A stretch of DNA of 6,813 bases from Gammaproteobacteria bacterium (GCA_016762975.1 JAESUV010000005.1:1-6813), one strand, 5' to 3'; shown: positions 1 through 6,656, counted from the first letter of the stretch. Notes: generated by a model not told the origin, from the letters alone. Translations and numbers: made by a program.

Positions 1-2286
1 AAAGAAACTGTATTAGGCAGCGCCATGATGTTAGCGGGTGAAACCTCGCGTCTGGTTGCCCTTCGCGTTGCAAGCAAGCTTGAGCAGATAAAGTTATCTT
101 TACCCGATGGCGTTATTGTTGAAGCGGTTTATGATCGCACTACCCTTGTCGATAAAGCAATGTACACAGTACAAAAAAACTTGCTTGAGGGGGCGTTGCT
201 GGTCGTTGCCATACTCTTTTTATTACTAGGTAATATACGCGCGGCATTGATCACAGCAGCGGTTATTCCCCTTGCGATGTTAGTGACGATAACCGGCATG
301 GTACAAACTCGCGTCAGCGCTAACCTGATGAGCCTAGGCGCTCTTGACTTCGGTCTCATTATCGATGGTAGCGTAATCATCATGGAGAATTGTCTGCGCC
401 GCCTAGGCCAACTCCATGACAATGAAGCCAAGATCAGTTTGCAAAAACGGCTTGAGACAGTTGCCGATGCAACAATTGAAGTTATCCGCCCCGCGCTTTT
501 TGGCGTATTCATTATTGCTGCCGTGTACATCCCAATACTCGCTCTCACTGGCGTCGAGGGGAAAATGTTTCACCCAATGGCTATTACAGTCATCATCGCG
601 CTGCTTAGCGGCATGTTGTTATCAGTTACTTTCGTCCCCGCATGTATTGCCCTATTTTTTAGAAAACCTGTTCGCGAGCGTGCCAACCCGATTATGGCAG
701 GGGCAAAATGGCTTTATCGCCCCCTGCTTAATTTCTCCCTACGCTTTCACTGGCTGGTGTTACTGCTGGCAATTGGAGCAGTAGTCTGGTGCGCCAATCT
801 CGCCACTCGCCTTGGCTCGGAATTTATTCCCAATCTGGATGAAGGCGATATCGCCATGCATGCATTACGCATTCCCGGCACCTCGCTCAATCAGGCAATT
901 AAATTGCAGCTGCAACTAGAAAATCAGGTACGGACCTTGCCCGAGGTAGAACGAGTCTTCTCTAAAATTGGCTCAGCCGAGGTGGCAACTGATCCAATGC
1001 CGCCAAGCGTAGCAGATACATTTATCATTCTAAAACCGCGAGATCAATGGGCCGATCCCAACAAACCCAAATCACAGGTCGTCGCTGAACTGGAACAAAT
1101 AGTTACGCCTGTGCCGGGTAACCGCTATGAGTTTTTACAGCCTATCCAAATGCGTTTTAACGAGCTACTTGCCGGTGTTCGCACAGAATTGGCAGTAAAA
1201 GTGTTTGGCGACGATTTCGATCAACTCATAGCATTGGGCGACGAGTTAGAAGCCGCTGTCGCCAGCGTACCAGGTGCTGCTGATGTTTCGGTGGAACAGG
1301 CAACTGGGCTTCCTGTGCTTACCATTGAACCTATTAGATCTGCTCTCACGCGTCACGGTGTGACCCTCGAACATCTGCAAGACACTGTTGCCACAGCCTT
1401 GGGTGGCGCACGAGCTGGCATCTATTATGAAGGCGATCAACGCTCCGATATTGTGGTGCGACTACAATCATCGATGCGAGAGAATCCCGATGCCTTCGCC
1501 AGCCTTCCTATAGAAGTGCGTGGAGGCGCAATTGTTCCTCTGGGAGAACTGGTCACCTTTAGCGTCGAGAATGGCTATAATCAGGTTTATCGCGAAAACG
1601 GCAAACGCCGTGTAGTGATCTCCGCGAATGTAAGAGGACGGGATCTAGGCTCGTTCGTTGCCGACGTCCAACAGGCAGTTGAAGCCAACGTCGAAATTCC
1701 CCCCGGATACTGGGTTGAGTACGGCGGCACCTTTGAACAGCTCCAATCGGCAACCCAGAGATTGACCATCGTGGTACCTATAACGCTGCTGCTTATTATC
1801 ACTCTTCTCGTCATAGCGTTGGGCTCGTTCCGAGATGCTCTTATTATATTCAGTGGCGTTCCACTAGCTCTCACAGGCGGTGTGCTGGCTTTAACTATGA
1901 GAGACATCCCCCTTTCAATTTCGGCTGGTGTGGGCTTTATTGCACTCTCCGGTATAGCCGTACTGAACGGATTGGTTATGGTCTCGTTTATTCGAAAAAT
2001 GATTGATGATGGCGCTGACGTATTTACAGCGATTCACGATGGTGCGATGACTAGGCTAAGGCCGGTGCTCATGACCGCTCTGGTTGCATCGTTAGGGTTT
2101 GTACCGATGGCGATTAACACTGGAATAGGCGCGGAGGTACAGCGACCGTTGGCGACAGTAGTAATCGGAGGAATTATTTCTTCTACGATACTCACACTGC
2201 TGGTGCTGCCAGCGCTGTATCGCTTATTGCACGGAAGAGCTAAACGAAAATTAACACCGAGTCCGACGCGACTGGAAGCAATATGA
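1..2286 (+). CDS. czcA: CzcA/CusA-type heavy-metal efflux RND pump, inner-membrane subunit (5' partial)
   Basis: The frame is open from base 1, so the ATG at 25 is internal and the true start lies upstream. The protein is the proton-driven inner-membrane subunit of a tripartite pump that expels divalent metals through a periplasmic adaptor and an outer-membrane channel. Counting codons from base 1, the HME-RND signature DFGLIIDGSVIIMEN lies at 116-130, with the proton-relay acidic residues D116, D122 and E129 kept. It follows TM2 (about 62-77). FIPNLDEGD at 275-283 and the C-terminal block of TM helices after about codon 590 are typical. Aligning D116 with CzcA D402 implies about 286 residues are missing (TM1 and most of the first periplasmic loop); the family is about 1040-1060 residues long. 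The signature resembles the Zn/Co/Cd group (HME1) more than Cu/Ag pumps, but the metal is inferred. Adaptor and channel genes are not in the window. The stop TGA overlaps a short ATG frame. Confidence 0.96.
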   Translation, partial: KETVLGSAMMLAGETSRLVALRVASKLEQIKLSLPDGVIVEAVYDRTTLVDKAMYTVQKNLLEGALLVVAILFLLLGNIRAALITAAVIPLAMLVTITGMVQTRVSANLMSLGALDFGLIIDGSVIIMENCLRRLGQLHDNEAKISLQKRLETVADATIEVIRPALFGVFIIAAVYIPILALTGVEGKMFHPMAITVIIALLSGMLLSVTFVPACIALFFRKPVRERANPIMAGAKWLYRPLLNFSLRFHWLVLLLAIGAVVWCANLATRLGSEFIPNLDEGDIAMHALRIPGTSLNQAIKLQLQLENQVRTLPEVERVFSKIGSAEVATDPMPPSVADTFIILKPRDQWADPNKPKSQVVAELEQIVTPVPGNRYEFLQPIQMRFNELLAGVRTELAVKVFGDDFDQLIALGDELEAAVASVPGAADVSVEQATGLPVLTIEPIRSALTRHGVTLEHLQDTVATALGGARAGIYYEGDQRSDIVVRLQSSMRENPDAFASLPIEVRGGAIVPLGELVTFSVENGYNQVYRENGKRRVVISANVRGRDLGSFVADVQQAVEANVEIPPGYWVEYGGTFEQLQSATQRLTIVVPITLLLIITLLVIALGSFRDALIIFSGVPLALTGGVLALTMRDIPLSISAGVGFIALSGIAVLNGLVMVSFIRKMIDDGADVFTAIHDGAMTRLRPVLMTALVASLGFVPMAINTGIGAEVQRPLATVVIGGIISSTILTLLVLPALYRLLHGRAKRKLTPSPTRLEAI

Positions 2287-2522
2287 ATGCTCCAATAACA
2301 TTTCTAGTGTGCACATATCTTGAGGCCAGGCGATGGAGAAAATACCAAACCACGCTTAGTGTGCCTCGTGGTATGTGATTCCCACGCTAACAGTGTTCTT
2401 AGTATTTTCTATTCTCATTCAATAGATTGGCTGCTGATTAATACTGATATGTTCGGAGTTCATCCCGGCAGCTTGTCGTTGCGTATTTCAGTTTCTAGCA
2501 ATAAATTAATGACTTAAACGAA
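2283..2522 (+). other. Intergenic stretch after czcA with an ATGA-overlapping 31-codon frame
   Basis: No convincing gene is visible between the czcA stop and the hairpin at 2523. An ATG at 2283 overlaps the czcA stop as ATGA, the arrangement used for translational coupling, and opens a 31-codon frame ending with TGA at 2376-2378. I recognise no family in it. A second frame starts with TTG at 2320 and runs 65 codons; it has no visible ribosome site. A 6-bp inverted repeat, ACCACG (2349-2354) and CGTGGT (2367-2372), has a 12-base loop and no T-run, so it is a poor terminator. The stretch could be the decayed remains of a small gene once coupled to czcA. Confidence 0.25.
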
Positions 2523-2552
2523 TTAGCAGCGCCCGCTTTACGGACGCCCTAA
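2523..2552 (-). terminator. Strong hairpin ending the minus-strand peroxidase operon
   Basis: Read on the minus strand, the hairpin begins four bases after the TGA stop of the last operon gene (2557-2559). The inner stem pairs GCGTCCG with CGGGCGC (7 bp including one G-U) around the loop TAAAG. The outer stem pairs TTAG with CTAA across a small asymmetric bulge. Only a weak T-rich run (TTCGTTT) follows, so it is not a textbook intrinsic terminator. On the plus strand one pair becomes C-A, so any effect on czcA transcripts would be weaker. Confidence 0.6.
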
Positions 2553-2556
2553 ATCT

Positions 2557-3294
2557 TCACTCACCCATAGCCGCAATATATGTAAGTCGCAACTCCTCTG
2601 CCAACGGTGTAATTCCAACCGTGACTAACTTGCTTGGGCCAGAGACGGCTTCGATAGAGTTGTTACGGATCAAGTAACGCTGCACCGACAACTCACTCTG
2701 CCATGTCTGCTCGGTATCAAGAGATGCTACCCTGTCAAAGGCAGTGTAAAGAGCCTCGCGAGTTGCAGATGTATTCTCCCTGCGAAATTCCTTAGCAGCA
2801 TGCGCCAAGTTCTGCAGGTGATTAAAGTCTGCTTTTGCTAGGCTCTGATCTGACTGTGTAGAAAGTAGATCGAGTGTGTTGCTGACCGCACTACTCAATT
2901 GCGCCTCTGCACGAAGATAGTCGGCAATTACTAATTCTAATGATTCAGCAGCTATGAACAGGGCATCGGCATGAGCTATCAGACTGTCTCTCTCGCTTGC
3001 CGACATTCCAGTCGGCGGGTGACGCAGTGCACTGGCGTGTCTGAGTAGCTCGATGTGTTCATGCTGCAAAAAATCGTAATGGGCAACCGTGCCATTACTG
3101 ATTCGTGTCATTTCTCCACCGATGCGAGTCTGCGCTGCCGTTACTGTATCGAGCGCATCAAGATACGCCTGGTGATGATCATCGGTTTCGGCCGAAGCCT
3201 GACTGGCAAGCAGGCAAGTAGAAAGAAAGGTAAATAGCAAGGCTGGCAACGACCAAGCCCTGCTCTGCTTGGATTCAAATACTAAACGTTTCAT
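2557..3294 (-). CDS. Secreted, probably all-helical protein of unknown function, coupled to the di-haem peroxidase
   Basis: The product is 245 residues. I chose the ATG at 3294 over one 57 bases further upstream because it is followed at once by a signal peptide (MKRLVF..., hydrophobic core about 15-30, likely cut after ASA at 33-35). GGGGAG also lies 7 bases before it, inside the end of the peroxidase gene. The gap to that gene's TAA is one base, so the two are very likely translated together. The mature part looks like long amphipathic helices rich in Ala, Leu and Glu, with no cysteine and no haem motif. A histidine cluster (H72, H78, H80, H86, H92) lies around YDFLQHEHIELLRH. The cysteine at 27 sits in LSTC, which lacks the usual small residue before Cys, so a lipoprotein is unlikely. 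A periplasmic partner, substrate or regulator of the peroxidase is possible. I do not recognise the family. Confidence 0.85.
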   Translation of the reverse strand: MKRLVFESKQSRAWSLPALLFTFLSTCLLASQASAETDDHHQAYLDALDTVTAAQTRIGGEMTRISNGTVAHYDFLQHEHIELLRHASALRHPPTGMSASERDSLIAHADALFIAAESLELVIADYLRAEAQLSSAVSNTLDLLSTQSDQSLAKADFNHLQNLAHAAKEFRRENTSATREALYTAFDRVASLDTEQTWQSELSVQRYLIRNNSIEAVSGPSKLVTVGITPLAEELRLTYIAAMGE

Positions 3295-3295
3295 C

Positions 3296-4492
3296 TTAAT
3301 GTCTCCCCATTTGTCTGGTTTGATCGGCGCTCGCGCCATGGTGCTGGGCATGATTCATCTGCTGGCCCTGCTGCTGACCCTGCTGCTCACCGTGATGCAT
3401 TTGTTGCATCCGCTGACGCATTTGCTGTTGCATCCCTCCCATATTGCCCATGCGAGAGGACATACCAGCGAAGGCCTCACTGCTAAGAGACCCGAGGAAG
3501 CTTACGATGTCTTCGACATCGGCATTGCTTAGCTTACGTCCTCCGTTAACTTGCCCCATCTGACGCACTGCCTCCTCCAAGGAGGACACACTGCCATCGT
3601 GAAAATACGGAGCTGTTAGCGCCACGTTATTCAAGGAGGGTACTTTGAATACCTGCCGATCTTGCTCACGCCCAGTACGCGCAAATAGACCCTCGTCCAG
3701 TGAAGCTATCATCGCCGTATTGGACAGAGGTCCTACGCTTCCCATTTTCTGATAAGAATTACCACCGATGTTGATGCCGTTATGGCAAGAGGCACAGCCC
3801 ACCTCATTGAATCGCTCCCAGCCACGTAGCTCTTGTTCGGATAAGGTAGCAGCACCGGTGCTCAGGTGTTCATTAAAGCGTGAATCGCTGCGTGTCATAT
3901 CTCGGGAATGCTGAGCGATGGCGTTGCCTAGGTTAGCGGCGGTGAGACCATCGGGGTATATACTTGCAAACTGATCAGCATAGTGAGGAATAGTCGCCAG
4001 ATTTTGAAGTACTACCTCCAAATCATGGCCCATCTCTACAGGATTGGTGATCGGTCCCAGAGCTTGGCTATCCAGATCGAAAGCCCGGCCATCCCAGAAT
4101 TGTCGGAAATTGAATGCTGAGTTAAATACCGTCGGGGAGTTTCGTGTACCCCGTAACCCACCGACTCCCACAGATACTCTGCTGCCATCGGCGCCGCCCA
4201 TCATCCCCGTATGACAGCTGCTACAACTAACCGTGCCACTACGGGATAATCGGGCATCATGGAACAATTCAAACCCTAGTGCTTGCTTGGCGGGGTCTGA
4301 TGAAAAACTCTCTACAGGAGGAATAGGACGGTTGGCAGTATTAGCCAGGGTGTGATCAGCTGCCGCATTAATCCAAGAGGCTTCTCCTCGTGATTGAAGG
4401 AAATCTTGATAGGCCCCATCAACCTTTTCATCGGCTCGGCTGACCATAGCCAGCAAGCTGAGAGACAATATTCCAATGCTACGCTTTATCAT
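3296..4492 (-). CDS. Periplasmic di-haem cytochrome c peroxidase / MauG-family enzyme with Met/His/Gln-rich tail
   Basis: The product is 398 residues. A signal peptide (about 1-20, likely cut after SRA) exports it to the periplasm. Two c-type haem motifs are present: CSSCH at 90-94 and CASCH at 233-237. Other family landmarks are FWDGR (132-136), NPVEMG (150-155) and APYFHDGS (294-301). Bacterial enzymes of this kind reduce hydrogen peroxide with electrons from small cytochromes or cupredoxins; MauG relatives instead oxidise protein side chains, and sequence alone does not separate them here. The catalytic part ends near residue 340. A low-complexity tail (344-398) follows, with 9 Met, 6 His and 16 Gln, which is not usual in the family and resembles copper-binding tails. 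The start is supported by AAGGAG at 4507-4502, nine bases ahead of the ATG. The next gene begins one base after the stop. Confidence 0.93.
   Translation of the reverse strand: MIKRSIGILSLSLLAMVSRADEKVDGAYQDFLQSRGEASWINAAADHTLANTANRPIPPVESFSSDPAKQALGFELFHDARLSRSGTVSCSSCHTGMMGGADGSRVSVGVGGLRGTRNSPTVFNSAFNFRQFWDGRAFDLDSQALGPITNPVEMGHDLEVVLQNLATIPHYADQFASIYPDGLTAANLGNAIAQHSRDMTRSDSRFNEHLSTGAATLSEQELRGWERFNEVGCASCHNGINIGGNSYQKMGSVGPLSNTAMIASLDEGLFARTGREQDRQVFKVPSLNNVALTAPYFHDGSVSSLEEAVRQMGQVNGGRKLSNADVEDIVSFLGSLSSEAFAGMSSRMGNMGGMQQQMRQRMQQMHHGEQQGQQQGQQMNHAQHHGASADQTRQMGRH
3359..3382 (-). repeat. 12-bp tandem repeat, two copies, inside the peroxidase tail
   Basis: CTGCTGGCCCTG (3359-3370) is followed directly by CTGCTGACCCTG (3371-3382), one mismatch apart, and by a further partial CTGCT. 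On the coding strand these give Gln-Gln-Gly-Gln units at about residues 370-378 of the peroxidase. The neighbouring bases 3398-3435 also repeat GCATTTG and TTGCATCC blocks that encode Met-Gln runs. The tail therefore seems to have grown by slippage or short tandem duplication. Confidence 0.7.
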
Positions 4493-4521
4493 TACTAAAC
4501 ACTCCTTCTATGGTTCATGGA

Positions 4522-4586
4522 ATTATAAATTCTGATGACTCGTATTCGAACCGGTTTAAGTCAACATTCCTTCGCCTTCAATTATA
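4522..4586 (-). promoter_or_regulatory. Candidate promoter(s) for the peroxidase operon
   Basis: The 163 bases between the upstream gene's stop and the peroxidase ATG are AT-rich and carry two exact TATAAT hexamers on the minus strand, at 4586-4581 and 4527-4522. Neither has a good -35 at 16-18 bases: the nearer one has TTCGAA at 17 bases, the farther one AAACGA. They would give leaders of roughly 80 and 23 bases. The 8-bp palindrome AACCGGTT (4549-4556) lies between them. An activator-dependent promoter would fit the poor -35 elements. Confidence 0.35.
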
Positions 4587-4610
4587 ATGTGCTATCACTG
4601 GGTTCGTTTA

Positions 4611-4627
4611 TCAATGTGACATATTGA
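4611..4627. promoter_or_regulatory. Inverted repeat TCAAT-N7-ATTGA, possible operator
   Basis: TCAATGTGACATATTGA has 5-bp outer arms and an inner ATGT-G-ACAT palindrome. Its centre (4619) lies about 45 bases upstream of the start expected from the TATAAT at 4586-4581, roughly where class II activators bind. It is not a standard FNR or CRP site, because the half sites face outward relative to TTGAT-N4-ATCAA. It may be chance in AT-rich DNA. Confidence 0.25.
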
Positions 4628-4655
4628 CGCGGTGAAAAAATCTGTTCTAGTGCTT

Positions 4656-5696
4656 CTACTGCTGCAGTTCTTCAGCGCGCTCTAACTGGCGAGCACCGGC
4701 CAAGATACCAGACAGAGAATAGTTACCCTCATGACAGGCGAACTCATAGATGCGGTCATCTGGTGAGTTCCTGTAGAGAATTCTTTCACCAGTGACAGCT
4801 TGTGTGTAAGCCTGCGGGTCAACGAAAGTGAATGCGTACAGGATCTCATTGTCACCAACAAGTGTGTAACGCTCTTCTAACTCGAAGTCTTCCGATAGAG
4901 TCACTGACCTACTAGAAGATTGCTCCGGTCGAAAATTTTTGCTGCGCACCACCAGCGTGTCATCTTCCCACTTACCGATAGAATCACCCATCCAGTTGCG
5001 CACGCCATTGTCAAAGTGCTCATCGTCCAGACGAATTATTCGAGCATCGTTTATCATCTCTGTCATGACCATGACATAGCCTTCGGTCTGAACAATCATC
5101 AGATTCGGATTCATCATGATTGGCGTTAGCGACGGCACCGCTGAGCCGAACACAATACAGCGACCCGATAGAGGCTGCCCCTCGGGGCCGTCAGTATCTG
5201 CTAGCCCTGAAGCTTTGCGCCGGGCCGTGAAATCCTTAAAACCCTCTCGCTTTGGTAGCCGACCACTGGGCGGGTCAACGATCACGGACGTCCTGTATTC
5301 TCCGTTAATTTTGACAAGCTCCGGCTTTCTCCAATGTGCGAGAAAAGTATCATTGGCTTCCTGACCAATGCGAGCTCCCGCCTCTGGTGCATCTCTGTCA
5401 GGATCCAGCGGGACATCTGCACGCTCCAGTCTTGCCTGCATCCTACGTTCCAGTTCGACAACTTCTTCTTCGGTGTAAGTCTGTTTCATACCTAGGTCCT
5501 TTCGACGTTGGAAAGGAGTTGTCGATCCAAATAGCCAGGTGCCTTGGAAATCGGGCTGGCCGTGTTCCGTTCGAGGCATTATCCAGTCAGAACTCGTAGT
5601 GTCCCTCAGCGATTGAGAGATTCCTCCCTCGGACTGAGCAAGTCCTGTCATTGGCAACACGCTACATGCAAGGCAGACAAATAAGGTCCTGTACAT
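4656..5696 (-). CDS. Secreted protein of an uncharacterised family (PRTxxGQPDxQGTW / ACHEGNY type)
   Basis: The product is 346 residues. The N-terminus (1-20, MYRTLFVCLACSVLPMTGLA) is a signal peptide, probably cut near Ala20; there is no clear lipobox. The mature protein has motifs I associate with a family common in environmental proteobacteria and acidobacteria but without known function: PRTEHGQPDFQGTW (41-54), DPPSGRLP (141-148), RC (179-180), EMINDAR (213-219), RNWMGDSIGKWEDDTLVV (233-250) and YEFACHEGNYSLSGILAGAR (317-336). C180 and C321 are the only mature cysteines and could form a disulfide. No haem, TM or catalytic signature is visible. GAGAGGG sits four bases ahead of the ATG. It is first of three exported-protein genes on this strand, 163 bases before the peroxidase, so a shared transcript is possible but not shown. 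Function unknown. Confidence 0.85.
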   Translation of the reverse strand: MYRTLFVCLACSVLPMTGLAQSEGGISQSLRDTTSSDWIMPRTEHGQPDFQGTWLFGSTTPFQRRKDLGMKQTYTEEEVVELERRMQARLERADVPLDPDRDAPEAGARIGQEANDTFLAHWRKPELVKINGEYRTSVIVDPPSGRLPKREGFKDFTARRKASGLADTDGPEGQPLSGRCIVFGSAVPSLTPIMMNPNLMIVQTEGYVMVMTEMINDARIIRLDDEHFDNGVRNWMGDSIGKWEDDTLVVRSKNFRPEQSSSRSVTLSEDFELEERYTLVGDNEILYAFTFVDPQAYTQAVTGERILYRNSPDDRIYEFACHEGNYSLSGILAGARQLERAEELQQ

Positions 5697-5735
5697 AATT
5701 CCCTCTCACTTTGAGTGATTTTGAGATACAAGGAA

Positions 5736-5741
5736 ATTATA
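5736..5741 (-). promoter_or_regulatory. TATAAT -10 element for the secreted-protein gene
   Basis: An exact TATAAT reads on the minus strand at 5741-5736, giving an expected start near 5729 and a leader of about 33 bases before the ATG at 5696. No good -35 lies 17 bases upstream, which suits an activator-dependent promoter. The FNR-type box centred at 5813.5 would be about 84 bases upstream of that start, close to the -82.5 spacing known to work for FNR class I sites. A short inverted repeat, TCACT-TTG-AGTGA (5706-5718), lies in the leader just before the ribosome site. Confidence 0.4.
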
Positions 5742-5806
5742 AGTGTCGACAAGCGTGTAGGGATGGGACAAATTGCCGCATGAGGGTGGGAAAAGGCCGG
5801 ATTTGC

Positions 5807-5820
5807 TTGATCTAAATCAA
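5807..5820. promoter_or_regulatory. Perfect FNR/Anr box (TTGAT-CTAA-ATCAA)
   Basis: The 14 bases match the FNR/Anr consensus TTGAT-N4-ATCAA at every fixed position. FNR-family regulators bind such sites when oxygen is low; Anr controls the cytochrome c peroxidase gene in Pseudomonas. The nearest gene reading away from the box is the secreted-protein gene starting at 5696, 111 bases off, with the peroxidase gene beyond it. On the other side, TATGCT at 5847-5852 could be a plus-strand -10, but no intact plus-strand gene follows until 6657. Confidence 0.7.
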
Positions 5821-5893
5821 CTTAGGGGCCGACTGGGGCAATCAAGTATGCTAACTGCGCAGCTTGCAGCGACAATGCGTTGGGGAAAACGAG

Positions 5894-5907
5894 GGGCCGC
5901 TTAGCCC
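5894..5907 (-). terminator. Weak terminator-like hairpin after the DUF2959 fragment
   Basis: On the minus strand GGGC (5907-5904) pairs with GCCC (5897-5894) around a six-base loop, followed by CTCGTTTT. It lies 12 bases after the TAG stop of the fragment. The stem is only 4 bp, so the call is tentative. Confidence 0.28.
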
Positions 5908-5919
5908 AACTCCCTGCAA

Positions 5920-6219
5920 CTACATCAACGCCAACTCCATAAGAAACCGATTCGACTCCGAAATCGAATTCTCCATATCCACAATTAACGCAGATAAATC
6001 TCCCTCAGTAGTCACCAGCTCAGAACGTAGTGAGGCAATGGCCCTGCTATTCAAATTGTGTTTCAGAAAAAGCACCTGATCTCGAAACGCATTTACAACT
6101 GGAAGCATTTTCGATTCGGCGGCATGCATTGATGCAACTAATTGTTCGTAGCGAACGCGTGTTTTCCTAAGAGTATCTGCACTCGAACTACGTAGAGATT
6201 GGCTTGTGTAAAGCTCAAT
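5920..6219 (-). pseudogene. C-terminal remnant of a DUF2959-type protein
   Basis: Ninety-nine codons run from just below an in-frame TGA (6222-6220) to the TAG at 5922-5920. They match my recollection of the C-terminal half of DUF2959 proteins, a gammaproteobacterial family of about 210-220 residues with a coiled-coil look and unknown function. Landmarks are IELYTSQSLR (1-10), KTRVRYEQL (19-27), FRDQVLFLKHNLN (45-57), then AIASL and a DMENSI stretch near the C-terminus. The recognisable similarity starts right after the TGA, far upstream of the first in-frame ATG at 6129. The N-terminal signal sequence and first half are not found upstream in any frame. I therefore read it as a truncated, dead gene rather than a 69-residue gene starting at 6129. 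The preserved core suggests recent decay. Confidence 0.7.
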
Positions 6220-6222
6220 TCA

Positions 6223-6656
6223 GCCATCTAAGCATGGAAAATTCGGGAGGAAGTGGGACCAAAAATGGCGTTATTTTAATTGATGGCTCTCTAGATTCCT
6301 CTAGAACAGCAAACTTTCGAACAGTTAGCTGTGACCCCCGGCACGGTGAACAACCTGCCCTCTAAATCCGTCAATCAAAGCTTCTCTCTCCTGCCAGTTA
6401 CTCCAGAAATGATCACATCCTATTTTTTGATTAAAAGAGTTCAGGTAACAGTATTGGCCTATTGAGTAATAGCTATATCTACCGAGTGCGACCTGTGAAG
6501 CAGACCTTGCAACAACTTCAGCTCGAGATCTCGGAGATATTCCGCGACTTAAGCGTGGTAATTTATGAGGCTGAATTAGCGGAAATAGAGAACAGGTTCA
6601 GTAATACATTGAAACTGTCGTAGAGATTACGTGGATACAAATTCAAGGAGCTGGAT
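6223..6656. other. Stretch of about 430 bases without a convincing gene
   Basis: Only short frames without good starts are visible. On the minus strand 6597-6325 is open for 90 codons but has no ATG at all; its later half (HFWSNWQERE, then GQVVHRAGGHS) reads like protein but matches no family I recognise. On the plus strand a frame from TTG at 6462 runs 53 codons to TAG at 6621-6623 and is acidic and helix-like (SEIFRDL, YEAELAEIENRF), with no visible ribosome site. Another plus-strand frame, 6234-6365 (43 codons), looks spurious. TCTAGA occurs twice four bases apart (6290-6305). The leader of the CBS-domain gene must lie at the right end. Degraded DNA is the simplest reading. Confidence 0.4.

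Noticed and set aside
25..27. ATG at 25 as the start of the czcA-like gene
   Set aside because: The frame is open upstream to base 1, the residues before it (KETVLGSA) fit the family, and about 286 N-terminal residues would otherwise be missing.
3295..3351. Longer start at 3351 for the helical secreted protein
   Set aside because: It would overlap the peroxidase gene by 56 bases and bury the signal peptide 19 residues inside; the ATG at 3294 has a ribosome site and an immediate signal peptide.
3269..3532. Plus-strand frame of 87 codons rich in Leu and His
   Set aside because: It is the complement of the Gln/Met/His repeat tail of the peroxidase gene; CTG/CAT runs create the Leu/His pattern.
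5765..5778. Possible sigma-54 promoter in the GGGACAAATTGCC area
   Set aside because: The GG and GC elements are eight bases apart rather than the required ten.
5824..5899. AGGGGCCG occurring at 5824-5831 and 5892-5899
   Set aside because: Eight bases repeated 68 bases apart with no shared flanks; chance is enough.
5864..6079. Plus-strand open frame of 71 codons downstream of the FNR box
   Set aside because: It is antisense to the DUF2959-type fragment, starts with TTG without a ribosome site, and its protein resembles no family; it is best explained as a shadow of the opposite strand.
6290..6305. Two TCTAGA sites four bases apart as an operator or insertion scar
   Set aside because: Each hexamer is a simple palindrome and nothing nearby gives the pair a target gene or a mobile-element end.
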